From the NCBI RefSeq assembly GCF_001426755.1, contig NZ_LMFJ01000001.1, forward strand, positions 2,635,722-2,699,721: DNA of 64,000 nucleotides, written 5' to 3'. The notes beneath the pieces were generated by a model that saw nothing but the letters and a program-made list of their open reading frames with translations, searched no databases and was not told where the DNA came from. Source of the DNA: Aeromicrobium sp. Root495 (lineage in GTDB: Bacteria; Actinomycetota; Actinomycetes; Propionibacteriales; Nocardioidaceae). Positions within the stretch are counted from its first letter, which is position 1; each line of letters opens with the position of its first letter. Positions 53,301-63,145 of this stretch are shown in pieces. The position numbers and the translations under genes were made by a program.

Positions 53301-54962
53301 ATGACCCGCGAACAGACCCCGCTCGACGCCCTGGGCGAGCAGTGGCTCGACACCCTCCTGGACCTGCAGCCCGAGCTTCACGTGCACCTCGGACGCCCCG
53401 GGCGCGAGGGCGAGTACGCCGATCTCTCACCCGACGGCCACCAGCAGCTCCTCGACGCCGGAGCCGCCGTGCTGCGACAGGCGCGCGAGCTCCGGCCCCA
53501 GGACGACGTGGACGTCGTGACACAGGCCGAGCTCGTGCGCACCCTCGAGCTGGCCGCCGACCAGCACGCGCTCGGGCTCTGGCAGCGCGACCTCAACGTC
53601 ATCGCCTCGCCCGTGCAGGACCTCCGCGACGTGTTCGACCTGGTGCCCACGGAGACCGAGGACGACTGGTCCGCCGTCGCCCGGCGGCTCGAGAACCTGC
53701 CCGGAGCGATGGCCGGGTACGTCGAGTCCCTGCGAGCCGGCGTCCGCGCCGGGAACCCTCCCGCCCTGCGCCAGGTGCGCGAGGTCGCCGCGCAGGCCGG
53801 CAAGCTCGTCGGCAGCCGGACCTTCTTCACCGACCTCGCGGACCAGGGTCGGGCGGCCGGCGTGCCGAGCCGGCTCGCCGCCGCGCTCGACGCCGGGGCC
53901 GTGGGCGCGGCCGAGGCCTACTCCGGGCTCGTGCAGGTGCTGCTCGACGAGGTCGCCCCGCACGCTCCCGAGGAAGACGGCGTCGGCCGAGACATCTACG
54001 CCGTCGCCTCCCGCGGCTTCATCGGCTCCACGATCGACCTCGACGAGACCTACGCCTGGGGCGTGGAGGAGCTCGGCCGCATGGTGGCCGAGCAGGAGGC
54101 CGTGGCGCAGGAGGTGCTCCCCGGGGCCACGGTGGCCGAGGCCATCGCCCACCTCGAGCAGGACCCCGCCCGGCGCCTGCACGGCACGGACGCGCTCCAG
54201 GCCTGGATGCAGGACGTGAGCGACCGCGCCGTCGAGGAGCTGGGGCGCACCCACTTCGACATCCCCGAGCGCATGCGCCGGCTCGAGTGCCGCATCGCGC
54301 CCACGCAGGAGGGCGGCATCTACTACACCGGTCCGAGCGAGGACTTCTCCCGCCCGGGCCGCATGTGGTGGTCGGTGCCCGAGGGCGAGACCGAGTTCGA
54401 CACGTGGCGTGAGCTCACGACCGTCTACCACGAGGGCGTCCCGGGCCACCACCTCCAGATCGGGCTCGCCACCCACCACAGCGACCTGCTCAACGGCTGG
54501 CGTCGGACCATCTGGAACTCGGGCCACGGCGAGGGCTGGGCGCTGTACGCCGAGCGACTCATGGCCGACCTCGGCTACCTCGACGACCCGGCCGACCGCC
54601 TCGGCATGCTCGACGGGCAGCGCATGAGAGCCGCCCGGGTCGTCCTCGACCTCGGCGTGCACCTCGGGCTGGAGAAGCCCCCGTCCGCCGGCCTCGGCAC
54701 CGGCCCCTGGTCCGGCGAGGACGCCTTCGCGTTCATGCCGCAGCACGTGAACATGAGCGACGCCTTCGTGCGGTTCGAGGTGAACCGCTACCTGGGCTGG
54801 CCCGGCCAGGCTCCGTCGTACAAGGTCGGGCAGCGGCTGTGGGAGGACCTGCGCGACGACTGGGTGGCCGTGCACGGCGACGACCTCCGGACCTTCCACC
54901 GCGACGCCCTGCGGCTCGGCACCGCGGGCATGGCCACCATCCGCGAGGTCCTCCTGCCCTGA
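53301..54962 (+). CDS. DUF885 family protein, probable zinc-dependent carboxypeptidase
   Basis: 553 residues, usual DUF885 length. The thermolysin-like zinc motif is VYHEGVPGHHLQIGLA with the downstream Glu in NSGHGEGWALYAERLMADLGY; R/Y substrate residues follow (MRAARVVLDLGVHLG). There is no signal peptide, so the protein is cytosolic. Related proteins are annotated as carboxypeptidases or aminopeptidases; the substrate is not known here. It follows the pyruvyl transferase gene by 28 bases but has its own leaderless promoter. Confidence 0.85.
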   Translation: MTREQTPLDALGEQWLDTLLDLQPELHVHLGRPGREGEYADLSPDGHQQLLDAGAAVLRQARELRPQDDVDVVTQAELVRTLELAADQHALGLWQRDLNVIASPVQDLRDVFDLVPTETEDDWSAVARRLENLPGAMAGYVESLRAGVRAGNPPALRQVREVAAQAGKLVGSRTFFTDLADQGRAAGVPSRLAAALDAGAVGAAEAYSGLVQVLLDEVAPHAPEEDGVGRDIYAVASRGFIGSTIDLDETYAWGVEELGRMVAEQEAVAQEVLPGATVAEAIAHLEQDPARRLHGTDALQAWMQDVSDRAVEELGRTHFDIPERMRRLECRIAPTQEGGIYYTGPSEDFSRPGRMWWSVPEGETEFDTWRELTTVYHEGVPGHHLQIGLATHHSDLLNGWRRTIWNSGHGEGWALYAERLMADLGYLDDPADRLGMLDGQRMRAARVVLDLGVHLGLEKPPSAGLGTGPWSGEDAFAFMPQHVNMSDAFVRFEVNRYLGWPGQAPSYKVGQRLWEDLRDDWVAVHGDDLRTFHRDALRLGTAGMATIREVLLP

Positions 54963-54976
54963 GTGGCCCGCCGGCT

Positions 54977-54995
54977 CACCGCTCCGGAGGCGGTG
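54977..54995. terminator. Weak bidirectional hairpin between converging genes
   Basis: CACCGC (54977-54982) pairs with GCGGTG (54990-54995) around TCCGGAG. It lies between the DUF885 stop and the DUF3180 stop on opposite strands. Confidence 0.35.
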
Positions 54996-55005
54996 CGGTG
55001 GTGCG

Positions 55006-55497
55006 TCAGGCGGGGGTGGAGGCGCGACCGGTGGCGTCGTCGTCCTCGTCGTCGTCCTGGATGGCGAGGAACCGCTCGAGCAGCAGGCCCGCCACGAGCA
55101 GCAGGATGCCGGCGAGCGCCGCTGCGCCGCCCTGCAGGACGCGCTCACGACCCAGCTCGGTGTCCCAGTCGCGCACGAACGAGAGTGCGATCCCCCCGTA
55201 GAAGCCGCCGAACAGGCCGCCCACGATGATGGAGGCCTTGGCCACGGCCAGCATCTTCACGCCGTGGTCGGAGGTCATCCGCTTCTTGTCGCGGCGCAGT
55301 GCGGCCCACGTGATGCGGGCCATCGTGCCCACCGCGCCGGCGCTGAAGACGAGCAGGACGGCCGCCGTCCACCCCACCCGGGGCACGGTTCCGTCGAGCT
55401 GGACGGACAGGGGCCGCAGCAGGCTGCCGAGGACGATCCCGACGGCCACGAGCGAGGCGACGTGCAGAGGTGACGTCCGCTTGACCGGGCCCCTCAC
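55006..55497 (-). CDS. DUF3180 membrane protein
   Basis: 163 residues; GTG codons at 55497 and 55500 both fit, the former chosen for its 5-base distance from GAGG. Four predicted membrane helices in two pairs (VASLVAVGIVLGSLL, TAAVLLVFSAGAVGTM, ASIIVGGLFGGFYGGIAL, GGAAALAGILLLVAGLLL) and an acidic C-terminus. The gene sits after folK in actinobacterial folate operons (M. tuberculosis Rv3605c). Function unknown. Confidence 0.82.
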   Translation of the reverse strand: MRGPVKRTSPLHVASLVAVGIVLGSLLRPLSVQLDGTVPRVGWTAAVLLVFSAGAVGTMARITWAALRRDKKRMTSDHGVKMLAVAKASIIVGGLFGGFYGGIALSFVRDWDTELGRERVLQGGAAALAGILLLVAGLLLERFLAIQDDDEDDDATGRASTPA

Positions 55498-55504
55498 CAC
55501 GACC

Positions 55505-56068
55505 TCACAAGATGATCTCGAGGTCCTCGCGTCGGACGATGCCGTTCGTGTCGACGCCACTGATGAGGTCCGCCACGAAGCCGCGACCGGGGATCTCGCC
55601 CTCGGGATCGACCTCGAGCCACGGGATGAGCACGAAGCCGCGCTCGTGGGCCCGGGGGTGCGGGAGCTGGAGCGTCTCGTCGTCGGCGACGCGGTCGCCG
55701 ACCACGATGACGTCGACGTCGAGCGTGCGCGGCGCGTTCCTGACGCTGCGGTCGCGTCCGAAGGCGTCCTCGATGGCGAGAGCGCGGTCGAGCAGCGTGT
55801 GCACCGTGAGGGTGGTGTCGATGAGCACGACGGCGTTGAGGAAGGCACCCGACTGCTCGGGGGCGTCGACCGGCTCGGTCTCGTAGACCGAGGAGACGGC
55901 CACGATGGTGACCTCCGGCGTGTCCTCGAGCGCCGCGACGGCGCCCTGGAGGCGGTTGAGACGGTCCCCGAGGTTGGAGCCGATCGCAAGGACCGCCTGA
56001 CGGATCGGCCGCATGCCACCGGTCATGGTGTCCGCGTCGAGCACGTACGGGGTAGGCGATTCGGTCAC
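55505..56068 (-). CDS. folK: 2-amino-4-hydroxy-6-hydroxymethyldihydropteridine pyrophosphokinase
   Basis: 187 residues, GTG start overlapping the folB stop. HPPK motifs: VLAIGSNLGDRLNRLQGAV, VSSVYETEPVDAPEQSGAFLNAVV, and the signature RNAPRTLDVDVIVVGD with the two metal-binding Asp. It activates the pterin with pyrophosphate before FolP. The first 19 residues precede the domain and may be partly untranslated if an internal start is used. Confidence 0.94.
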   Translation of the reverse strand: MTESPTPYVLDADTMTGGMRPIRQAVLAIGSNLGDRLNRLQGAVAALEDTPEVTIVAVSSVYETEPVDAPEQSGAFLNAVVLIDTTLTVHTLLDRALAIEDAFGRDRSVRNAPRTLDVDVIVVGDRVADDETLQLPHPRAHERGFVLIPWLEVDPEGEIPGRGFVADLISGVDTNGIVRREDLEIIL

Positions 56069-56442
56069 TGCTTGCTCCGCTCTGTCGTGACGCTCACGTC
56101 GTGGAAAGGCACGGCGATGGGTGCGTCCGGCTTGTGCACCGTCACGCTAGCCCATCGGACCGGACCGAGATCCAGGCACCACTCCAGCATACGGCGCGCG
56201 AGCGACTCGATGAGGTCCACGGGCTGGCCCGTCACGACGTCGTGGACGTGCTGGGCCACCGCCCCGTAGTCGACCGTGGCGGCGAGGTCGTCGCCCTCGG
56301 CGGCCGCCGAGAAGTCGAGACCGAGGCTCACGTCGACGATGAACGTCTGCCCGTCGCGGCGCTCGTGGTCGAACACGCCGTGGAAGCCGGTGGCCGTGAG
56401 GCCGGTCAGGTCGATGCGGTCGAGACCGTCAGGACAAGCCAT
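56065..56442 (-). CDS. folB: Dihydroneopterin aldolase
   Basis: 125 residues. Conserved LTGLTATGFHGVFDHERRDGQTFIVDVSL and the C-terminal KPDAPI; the catalytic Glu is in the GVFDHER segment and the Lys in VHKPDAPI. It cleaves dihydroneopterin to 6-hydroxymethyl-dihydropterin. It overlaps folK and follows the SnoaL-like gene by 12 bases. Confidence 0.94.
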   Translation of the reverse strand: MACPDGLDRIDLTGLTATGFHGVFDHERRDGQTFIVDVSLGLDFSAAAEGDDLAATVDYGAVAQHVHDVVTGQPVDLIESLARRMLEWCLDLGPVRWASVTVHKPDAPIAVPFHDVSVTTERSKQ

Positions 56443-56454
56443 GGCGGACCCCTC

Positions 56455-56895
56455 TCATGGCTCTTCGGGGTGGTCGTCCTCGACGTCGAGGACCGGGGAG
56501 GCGTGGCGGGCGAAGAAGCGCCAGCCGGCGCCGTCGTTGGCGGTGCGGTCGCGCACCAGGATGCTCGTGCACACCGCCTTGGCGCCGGCGAAGGCGTCGA
56601 CGGCGACGTCCTCGCCGGACAGGACGTTCTCGGTGCACGTGATGACCACGAGGTCGCCGTCGTCGCCGTGCGGCAGCGCCACCTGGACGTCGGTGAGGAA
56701 GAACTGGATGTAGCCCACGTTGGCCATGACGAGCGTCCAGGAGCGCAGGACGTCGCGGGTGCCCTGCAGCGCCTCGGCGCCGGGGTGCACGCACGTGGTG
56801 GCGGGGCTGTCGACCCACAGCGAGGCCATGAGGTCGGCGTCGCCGGTCTCGATGGCGTCGTAGAACGAGCGGTGGACGGTCAGGACGTCAGGCAC
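56455..56895 (-). CDS. SnoaL/NTF2-like domain protein inside the folate operon
   Basis: 146 residues, GTG start that overlaps the folP end by 8 bases. The NTF2-like cone fold is suggested by VHRSFYDAIETGDADLMASLWVD, TTCVHPGAEALQGTRDVLRSW and WRFFARHASPVL. No signal peptide. This family includes ketosteroid isomerase-like enzymes and binding proteins; no catalytic pair can be assigned. It is embedded between folP and folB, so a folate or pterin link is possible. Confidence 0.78.
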   Translation of the reverse strand: MPDVLTVHRSFYDAIETGDADLMASLWVDSPATTCVHPGAEALQGTRDVLRSWTLVMANVGYIQFFLTDVQVALPHGDDGDLVVITCTENVLSGEDVAVDAFAGAKAVCTSILVRDRTANDGAGWRFFARHASPVLDVEDDHPEEP

Positions 56896-57763
56896 GGTGG
56901 ATCCCCTCGTGGGCCGTCAGCTGGGCGGTCTCCTGGGCGAGCCGGGCCACGACCCGGACGGCGTCGGCCGAGGCCCGCGCCTCGTGGACGCGCACGCACC
57001 ACGCGCCGGCCTGGGCCGCGAGCGTGGTGACGGCCGCCGTGGCGTCGTCGGACCCGAGCGGGGGCCGGGGACCCTCGGCATCGGCCAGGAGGTGGCCGAG
57101 GAAGCCCTTGCGGCTCGCGGCGACCAGCACCGGCAGGCCGAGGGCCACGAAGCGGTGGAGCCCGGCGAGCACGGTCCAGTTCTGCGCGCCGGTCTTGGAG
57201 AAGCCGAGCCCCGGGTCGACCACGACCTGCTCGGGCCGCACACCGGCGGCGAGGGCCCGGTCGACCTGCTCGCGGAGCTCGGTGAGGACGTCGGTGACGA
57301 CGTCGTCGTACTGGGTGAGGTCCTGCATGTGATCAGAGTGCCCGCGCCAGTGCATGAGCACGATCCGGGCGCCCGAGGACGCGGCGAGCGGGACCATGGC
57401 CGGGTCGGCACGACCGCCCGAGACGTCGTTGACGAGGGCTGCGCCCGCCTCGAGGGCGGCCTCCGCGACGTCGGCCCGCATGGTGTCGACCGAGACGGCC
57501 ACGCCGGCGCTCGCGAGCTCGCGCACCACCGGGACGACGCGACGCCGCTCCTCGGCCGCATCGACCCGCAGCGCACCGGGCCGGGTGGACTCGCCGCCGA
57601 CGTCGACGAGGTCGGCGCCCTGCTCCACGAGCTCGAGACCGTGCCGGACGGCCGCCTCGGGATCGATCCACAGGCCACCGTCGGAGAACGAGTCGGGCGT
57701 GACGTTGACGACGCCCATGACGAGGCAGCGGTCCGGTGACGACGCAGGGACGGCCTGGGTCAC
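56888..57763 (-). CDS. folP: Dihydropteroate synthase
   Basis: 291 residues, GTG start overlapping the folE stop (GTGA). DHPS signatures [15 protein letters not shown] and [14 protein letters not shown], then [23 protein letters not shown] and the pterin-binding [10 protein letters not shown]. It joins p-aminobenzoate to the pterin pyrophosphate and is the sulfonamide target. No insertion is seen in the drug-binding loops. Confidence 0.96.
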   Translation of the reverse strand: MTQAVPASSPDRCLVMGVVNVTPDSFSDGGLWIDPEAAVRHGLELVEQGADLVDVGGESTRPGALRVDAAEERRRVVPVVRELASAGVAVSVDTMRADVAEAALEAGAALVNDVSGGRADPAMVPLAASSGARIVLMHWRGHSDHMQDLTQYDDVVTDVLTELREQVDRALAAGVRPEQVVVDPGLGFSKTGAQNWTVLAGLHRFVALGLPVLVAASRKGFLGHLLADAEGPRPPLGSDDATAAVTTLAAQAGAWCVRVHEARASADAVRVVARLAQETAQLTAHEGIHRA

Positions 57764-58319
57764 GCGGTGATCAGGCCCATCGCCTCGGCCCGGGTGGCGG
57801 GGTCGCGCAGCTGGCCGCGGACGGCGCTCGTGATGGTCTTGGCGCCGGCCTTGCGGACGCCTCGCATGGTCATGCAGAGGTGCTCGGCCTCGATGACGAC
57901 GATGACGCCGCGCGGGTGCAGCACCTCGATGAGGGCGTCGGCGATCTGCGTCGTGAGACGCTCCTGGATCTGGGGACGCCGCGCGAAGACGTCGACGAGG
58001 CGGGCCAGCTTGGACAGCCCGGTGACCCGGCCACCGTCCTCGGGGATGTAGCCCACGTGGGCCACCCCGGTGAACGGGACGAGGTGGTGCTCGCACATCG
58101 ACCACAGCTCGATGTCCTTCACGAGGACGAGCTCGTCGTGGGCGACGTCGAACGTGGCCGAGAGCACCTCGCGCGGGTCCTGGTCGAGGCCGGCGAGGAG
58201 CTCGACGTAGGACTTGGCGACCCGCTTGGGGGTGTCGAGGAGGCCGTCGCGGTCGGGGTCCTCCCCCACCGCGATGAGAAGCTCACGGATGGCCGCCTCG
58301 GCCCTGGGAAGGTCGACGC

Positions 58320-58323
<4 letters not shown>
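57760..58323 (-). CDS. folE: GTP cyclohydrolase I
   Basis: 187 residues, GTG start overlapping the ftsH stop. Zinc and active-site residues: [21 protein letters not shown] (Cys and His pair) and [21 protein letters not shown] (second Cys). It opens GTP to dihydroneopterin triphosphate, the first step of folate synthesis. Its linkage to ftsH is conserved across actinobacteria. Confidence 0.96.
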
Positions 58324-60326
<2,003 letters not shown>

Positions 60327-60466
60327 AGGCTGACGGCGGGGTGACCCGCTCCTCCTCGGTACGACGACGGGTACTGGAAACCTACACTCCGCAGGCTCAC
60401 CACCTGAACGTGTTCACCGAAGCCGTCGTGCCCCGGCGGACCGGCGTTCGCCCAGGGCTGAAAGCG

Positions 60467-61024
60467 TCAGCTGTAGACGTGCGGGGCGAGGGTGCCGATG
60501 CAGCGCAGGTTGCGGTACTGCTCGGCGTAGTCGAGGCCGTAGCCCACGACGAAGGCGTTGGGGATGTCGAAGCCGACGTACGTGACGTCGACGTCCATCT
60601 GGAGCGCCTCGGGCTTGCGCAGCAGGGTGGCGATCTCGACCGAGGCCGGACCGCGCGAGCGCAGGTTGGCCACGAGCCACGACAGGGTCAGGCCGGTGTC
60701 GATGATGTCCTCGACGATGAGGACGTGGCGGCCCGTGAGGTCGGTGTCGAGGTCCTTGAGGATCCGGACCACGCCCGACGACGTGGTGCCCGAGCCGTAG
60801 GAGGAGATGGCCATCCAGTCCATCTCGACGTGCCGGTCGAGGCTGCGCGCGAGGTCGGCCATGACCATCACCGCGCCCTTCAGCACGCCCACGAGGAGCA
60901 GGTCCTTGCCCTCGTAGTCGGCCTCGATCTGCGCTGCCATCTCTCGGAGGCGCGCAAGGATCTCGTCCTCGGTGAACAGGGTCTGCTCGAGGTCGAGCTC
61001 TGACTCGACGTGCTGGCGGTCCAC
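60467..61024 (-). CDS. hpt: Hypoxanthine phosphoribosyltransferase
   Basis: 185 residues from the GTG of VDRQHVESELDLEQT, 4 bases after the tilS stop; a 15-residue longer version would overlap tilS by 41 bases. The PRPP loop is HVLIVEDIIDTGLTLSWL, with LLVGVLKGAVMVMADLARSL (PPi loop) and VGFDIPNAFVVGYGLDYAEQYRN for the purine. It salvages hypoxanthine and guanine. hpt-tilS linkage upstream of ftsH is conserved. Confidence 0.95.
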   Translation of the reverse strand: MDRQHVESELDLEQTLFTEDEILARLREMAAQIEADYEGKDLLLVGVLKGAVMVMADLARSLDRHVEMDWMAISSYGSGTTSSGVVRILKDLDTDLTGRHVLIVEDIIDTGLTLSWLVANLRSRGPASVEIATLLRKPEALQMDVDVTYVGFDIPNAFVVGYGLDYAEQYRNLRCIGTLAPHVYS

Positions 61025-61028
61025 GGGT

Positions 61029-61985
61029 TCAGGGTGCCACAGGCGTGGGCGAGACCACGAGTCGCTCACCCTCCCGGCTGCAGGAGAGGCCGCCCGGGAG
61101 CTCGACCCGCACCTGCCCGTGCCAGTGCGTCACCAGACGGTCGAGCTCTGCGAGGTGCCCTGCGCCCAGCTCTCCGGCAGTCACTCCGGCGCCGAGGACG
61201 AACCGCCGGAGCACGCGGGACCGGAGCGCAGGAGGCAGCGCTGCCAGGGTGCGGACGTCGTCGGACGGGGCGACCTCGTCGGCGAGCTGATCCAGCAGGT
61301 CGACGTCGGGGCGCAGCAGGGACGCGGTCCTGGCCAGCGCCTCGGCGGCGCCCCCACCCAGCACGTCGTCGAGCAGCGGGAGGAGCTCGCGGCGGACCCG
61401 GACGCGGCGGAAGCGCGGGTCGAGGTTGTGCGGGTCCTCCCACCAGGCCAGGTCGTGGAGGACGCAGATCCGCTCGGTGTCGGAGCGACGCAGGGACAGG
61501 AGCGGGCGTCGCCACGGCCCGTCGACCGGCCGCATGCCGGCGAGGGAGCGGGCGCCGCTGCCGCGCCCGAGGCCCAGCAGCACCGTCTCGGCTTGGTCGT
61601 CGAGCGTGTGCGCCAGGACGACCACCCCGTCGGGGCCGGCCGCGGCGAGCAGGGCCTCACGGCGTGCCTCGCGGGCCGCGGCCTCGGGGCCGCCGGGCCG
61701 CCCGGCCACCGCGACGGTCACGACGTCGGCGCGCAGGCCGAGCCGACGGACCTGCTCGGCGGCGCGGACGGCCACCGCGGCGGAACCCTCCTGGAGGCCG
61801 TGGTCGACCACGACGGCCCGGACCGGGCGACCGTCGCCCCGGGCCACGAAGGCCGCGACGGCCGCGAGGGCCAGCGAGTCGGCACCGCCGGAGACGCCCA
61901 GCACGACCGGCGCCCCGACGGGGTGGTCGGTCAGGACCTCACGCAGGGCGCGACGTCCGGCGGACTCGGCGGCATCCAGGCGCAC
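61029..61985 (-). CDS. tilS: tRNA(Ile)-lysidine synthetase
   Basis: 318 residues, GTG start. PP-loop VVLGVSGGADSLALAAVAAF near residue 30, then VVVDHGLQEGSA and VVLAHTLDDQAETVLLGLGRGSGARSL typical of TilS. It converts C34 of the tRNA(Ile) CAU anticodon to lysidine so that AUA is read. The C-terminal domain is short, as in other actinobacteria. Confidence 0.94.
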   Translation of the reverse strand: MRLDAAESAGRRALREVLTDHPVGAPVVLGVSGGADSLALAAVAAFVARGDGRPVRAVVVDHGLQEGSAAVAVRAAEQVRRLGLRADVVTVAVAGRPGGPEAAAREARREALLAAAGPDGVVVLAHTLDDQAETVLLGLGRGSGARSLAGMRPVDGPWRRPLLSLRRSDTERICVLHDLAWWEDPHNLDPRFRRVRVRRELLPLLDDVLGGGAAEALARTASLLRPDVDLLDQLADEVAPSDDVRTLAALPPALRSRVLRRFVLGAGVTAGELGAGHLAELDRLVTHWHGQVRVELPGGLSCSREGERLVVSPTPVAP

Positions 61986-62000
61986 GGCTCGAGGTCCGGA

Positions 62001-63041
62001 TCAGGGACGCACGCGGGCGACCCACGACGCCGGCTCGAGGATCTCGGCCTTCGACGGCAGGTTCTCCGGGCTCGCCCAGACGGCGGAGAACCCGTCGTGA
62101 CCCACGGTGTCGACGACCTCACGGACGAAGACGGCGCCGTCGCGGTACTGGCGCATCTTGCCCTCGAGGCCGAGGAGCCGGCGGATGATGCGATCGATGC
62201 CGCCCGCGCCCTTGCGGCGCTCGTCGAACTTGCGGCGGATCTGCTGGACGGACGGCACGTAGTCGGGCCCCACGCCGTCCATCACGACGTCGGCGTGACC
62301 CTCGAGGAGCGACATGACACCCGTGATCCGGTCGACGGCCGCCTTCTGGCGATCGTTCTGGAAGAGGTCGGCGATGGAGGCGTCGGACTCGCCCCGGACG
62401 ATGCGGGCCAGCTCGCCCACGCCCTCGGAGAAGAACTTCGAGACGGCCTGCGGGTCGAGCTCCGTGGCGTCGGTGAACTCGTCGAGCAGCCCCCGCACGT
62501 GGTCGCGCATCCACGGCACACCGGTGAACTGCAGCCGGTGGGTCTCCTCGTGCAGGCAGACCCAGAGCCGGAAGTCGTCGGGGTCGACGCCCAGCTTGCG
62601 CTCCACGTCGACGATGTTGGGGGCCACGAGCAGGAGCCGGCCCGCCTCGCCGTCGGGACCGGTCCAGAAGGGGTCGAACTGGCCGAGGACCTTGCTCGAC
62701 ATGAAGGCGAGGAGCCCGCCGAGCTCGGCGCCGCTCACGCGGCTGCCGACGGCCCGGCTGATGCGGTTGGGTGCCTGCTCGGCGAGCTTGGCGACCATGG
62801 GCTCGAGAAGGTCCTGGAACGAGCTCAGGTTGGCCTCGGTCCAGCGTCGGCGGTCCACCACGAGGACCGGTGCGGGCGTGCCGACGGCCTTGAGCCCGGT
62901 GTACTCGCTGACAGGCGCGGACGCGACCTCGGACGCGGAGCGCAGCCCCGCGACGACGTCGGCCGCCTCGTGGGGCTCCACCTCCGGCCCCGAGCCCGCA
63001 AAGGTGGCTGCCGTACGCCGCGCGACGTCCCAGTCGATCAT
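62001..63041 (-). CDS. Zinc-dependent metalloprotease (DUF2342 / F420-associated family)
   Basis: 346 residues from the ATG of MIDWDVARRTAATFAG. The family (PF10103, also called coenzyme F420 biosynthesis-associated) shows the HExxH motif in LWVCLHEETHRLQFTGVPW, followed by MSLLEGHADVVMDGVG with the third ligand, and DERRKGAGGIDRIIRRLLGLEGKMRQY. M. tuberculosis Rv3626c is the positional homologue beside tilS. Substrate unknown. A -10 TAGGTT lies 7 bases before the ATG. Confidence 0.88.
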   Translation of the reverse strand: MIDWDVARRTAATFAGSGPEVEPHEAADVVAGLRSASEVASAPVSEYTGLKAVGTPAPVLVVDRRRWTEANLSSFQDLLEPMVAKLAEQAPNRISRAVGSRVSGAELGGLLAFMSSKVLGQFDPFWTGPDGEAGRLLLVAPNIVDVERKLGVDPDDFRLWVCLHEETHRLQFTGVPWMRDHVRGLLDEFTDATELDPQAVSKFFSEGVGELARIVRGESDASIADLFQNDRQKAAVDRITGVMSLLEGHADVVMDGVGPDYVPSVQQIRRKFDERRKGAGGIDRIIRRLLGLEGKMRQYRDGAVFVREVVDTVGHDGFSAVWASPENLPSKAEILEPASWVARVRP

Positions 63042-63048
63042 GCCCCCC

Positions 63049-63054
63049 AACCTA
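63049..63054 (-). promoter_or_regulatory. Leaderless -10 element of the metalloprotease gene
   Basis: TAGGTT on the minus strand, 7 bases before the ATG at 63041. A palindrome (63063-63090) lies just upstream, across the expected -35 zone. Confidence 0.4.
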
Positions 63055-63062
63055 CGGCCCGA

Positions 63063-63090
63063 CGGTTTACCACGGGATGTTGGTAAACCG
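63063..63090. promoter_or_regulatory. Operator-like inverted repeat upstream of the metalloprotease gene
   Basis: CGGTTTACCA (63063-63072) and TGGTAAACCG (63081-63090), perfect 10-bp arms with an 8-base spacer. AT-containing arms and position over the -35 region suggest a protein-binding site; it can also be read as a second hairpin after the upstream gene. Confidence 0.45.
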
Positions 63091-63124
63091 ACCCATCCCT
63101 ACGGAACCTTCCGTAGGGATGGGT
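63091..63124 (-). terminator. Hairpin after the AbiEi-like gene
   Basis: ACCCATCCCTACGG (63091-63104) pairs perfectly with CCGTAGGGATGGGT (63111-63124), loop AACCTT, 21 bases after the stop at 63146. Confidence 0.75.
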
Positions 63125-63145
63125 CAGGTTGCCGAGGGGAGCTCG

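Noticed and set aside
61025-61069. Longer Hpt starting 15 codons upstream
   Set aside because: It would overlap tilS by 41 bases; the downstream GTG gives normal length and spacing.
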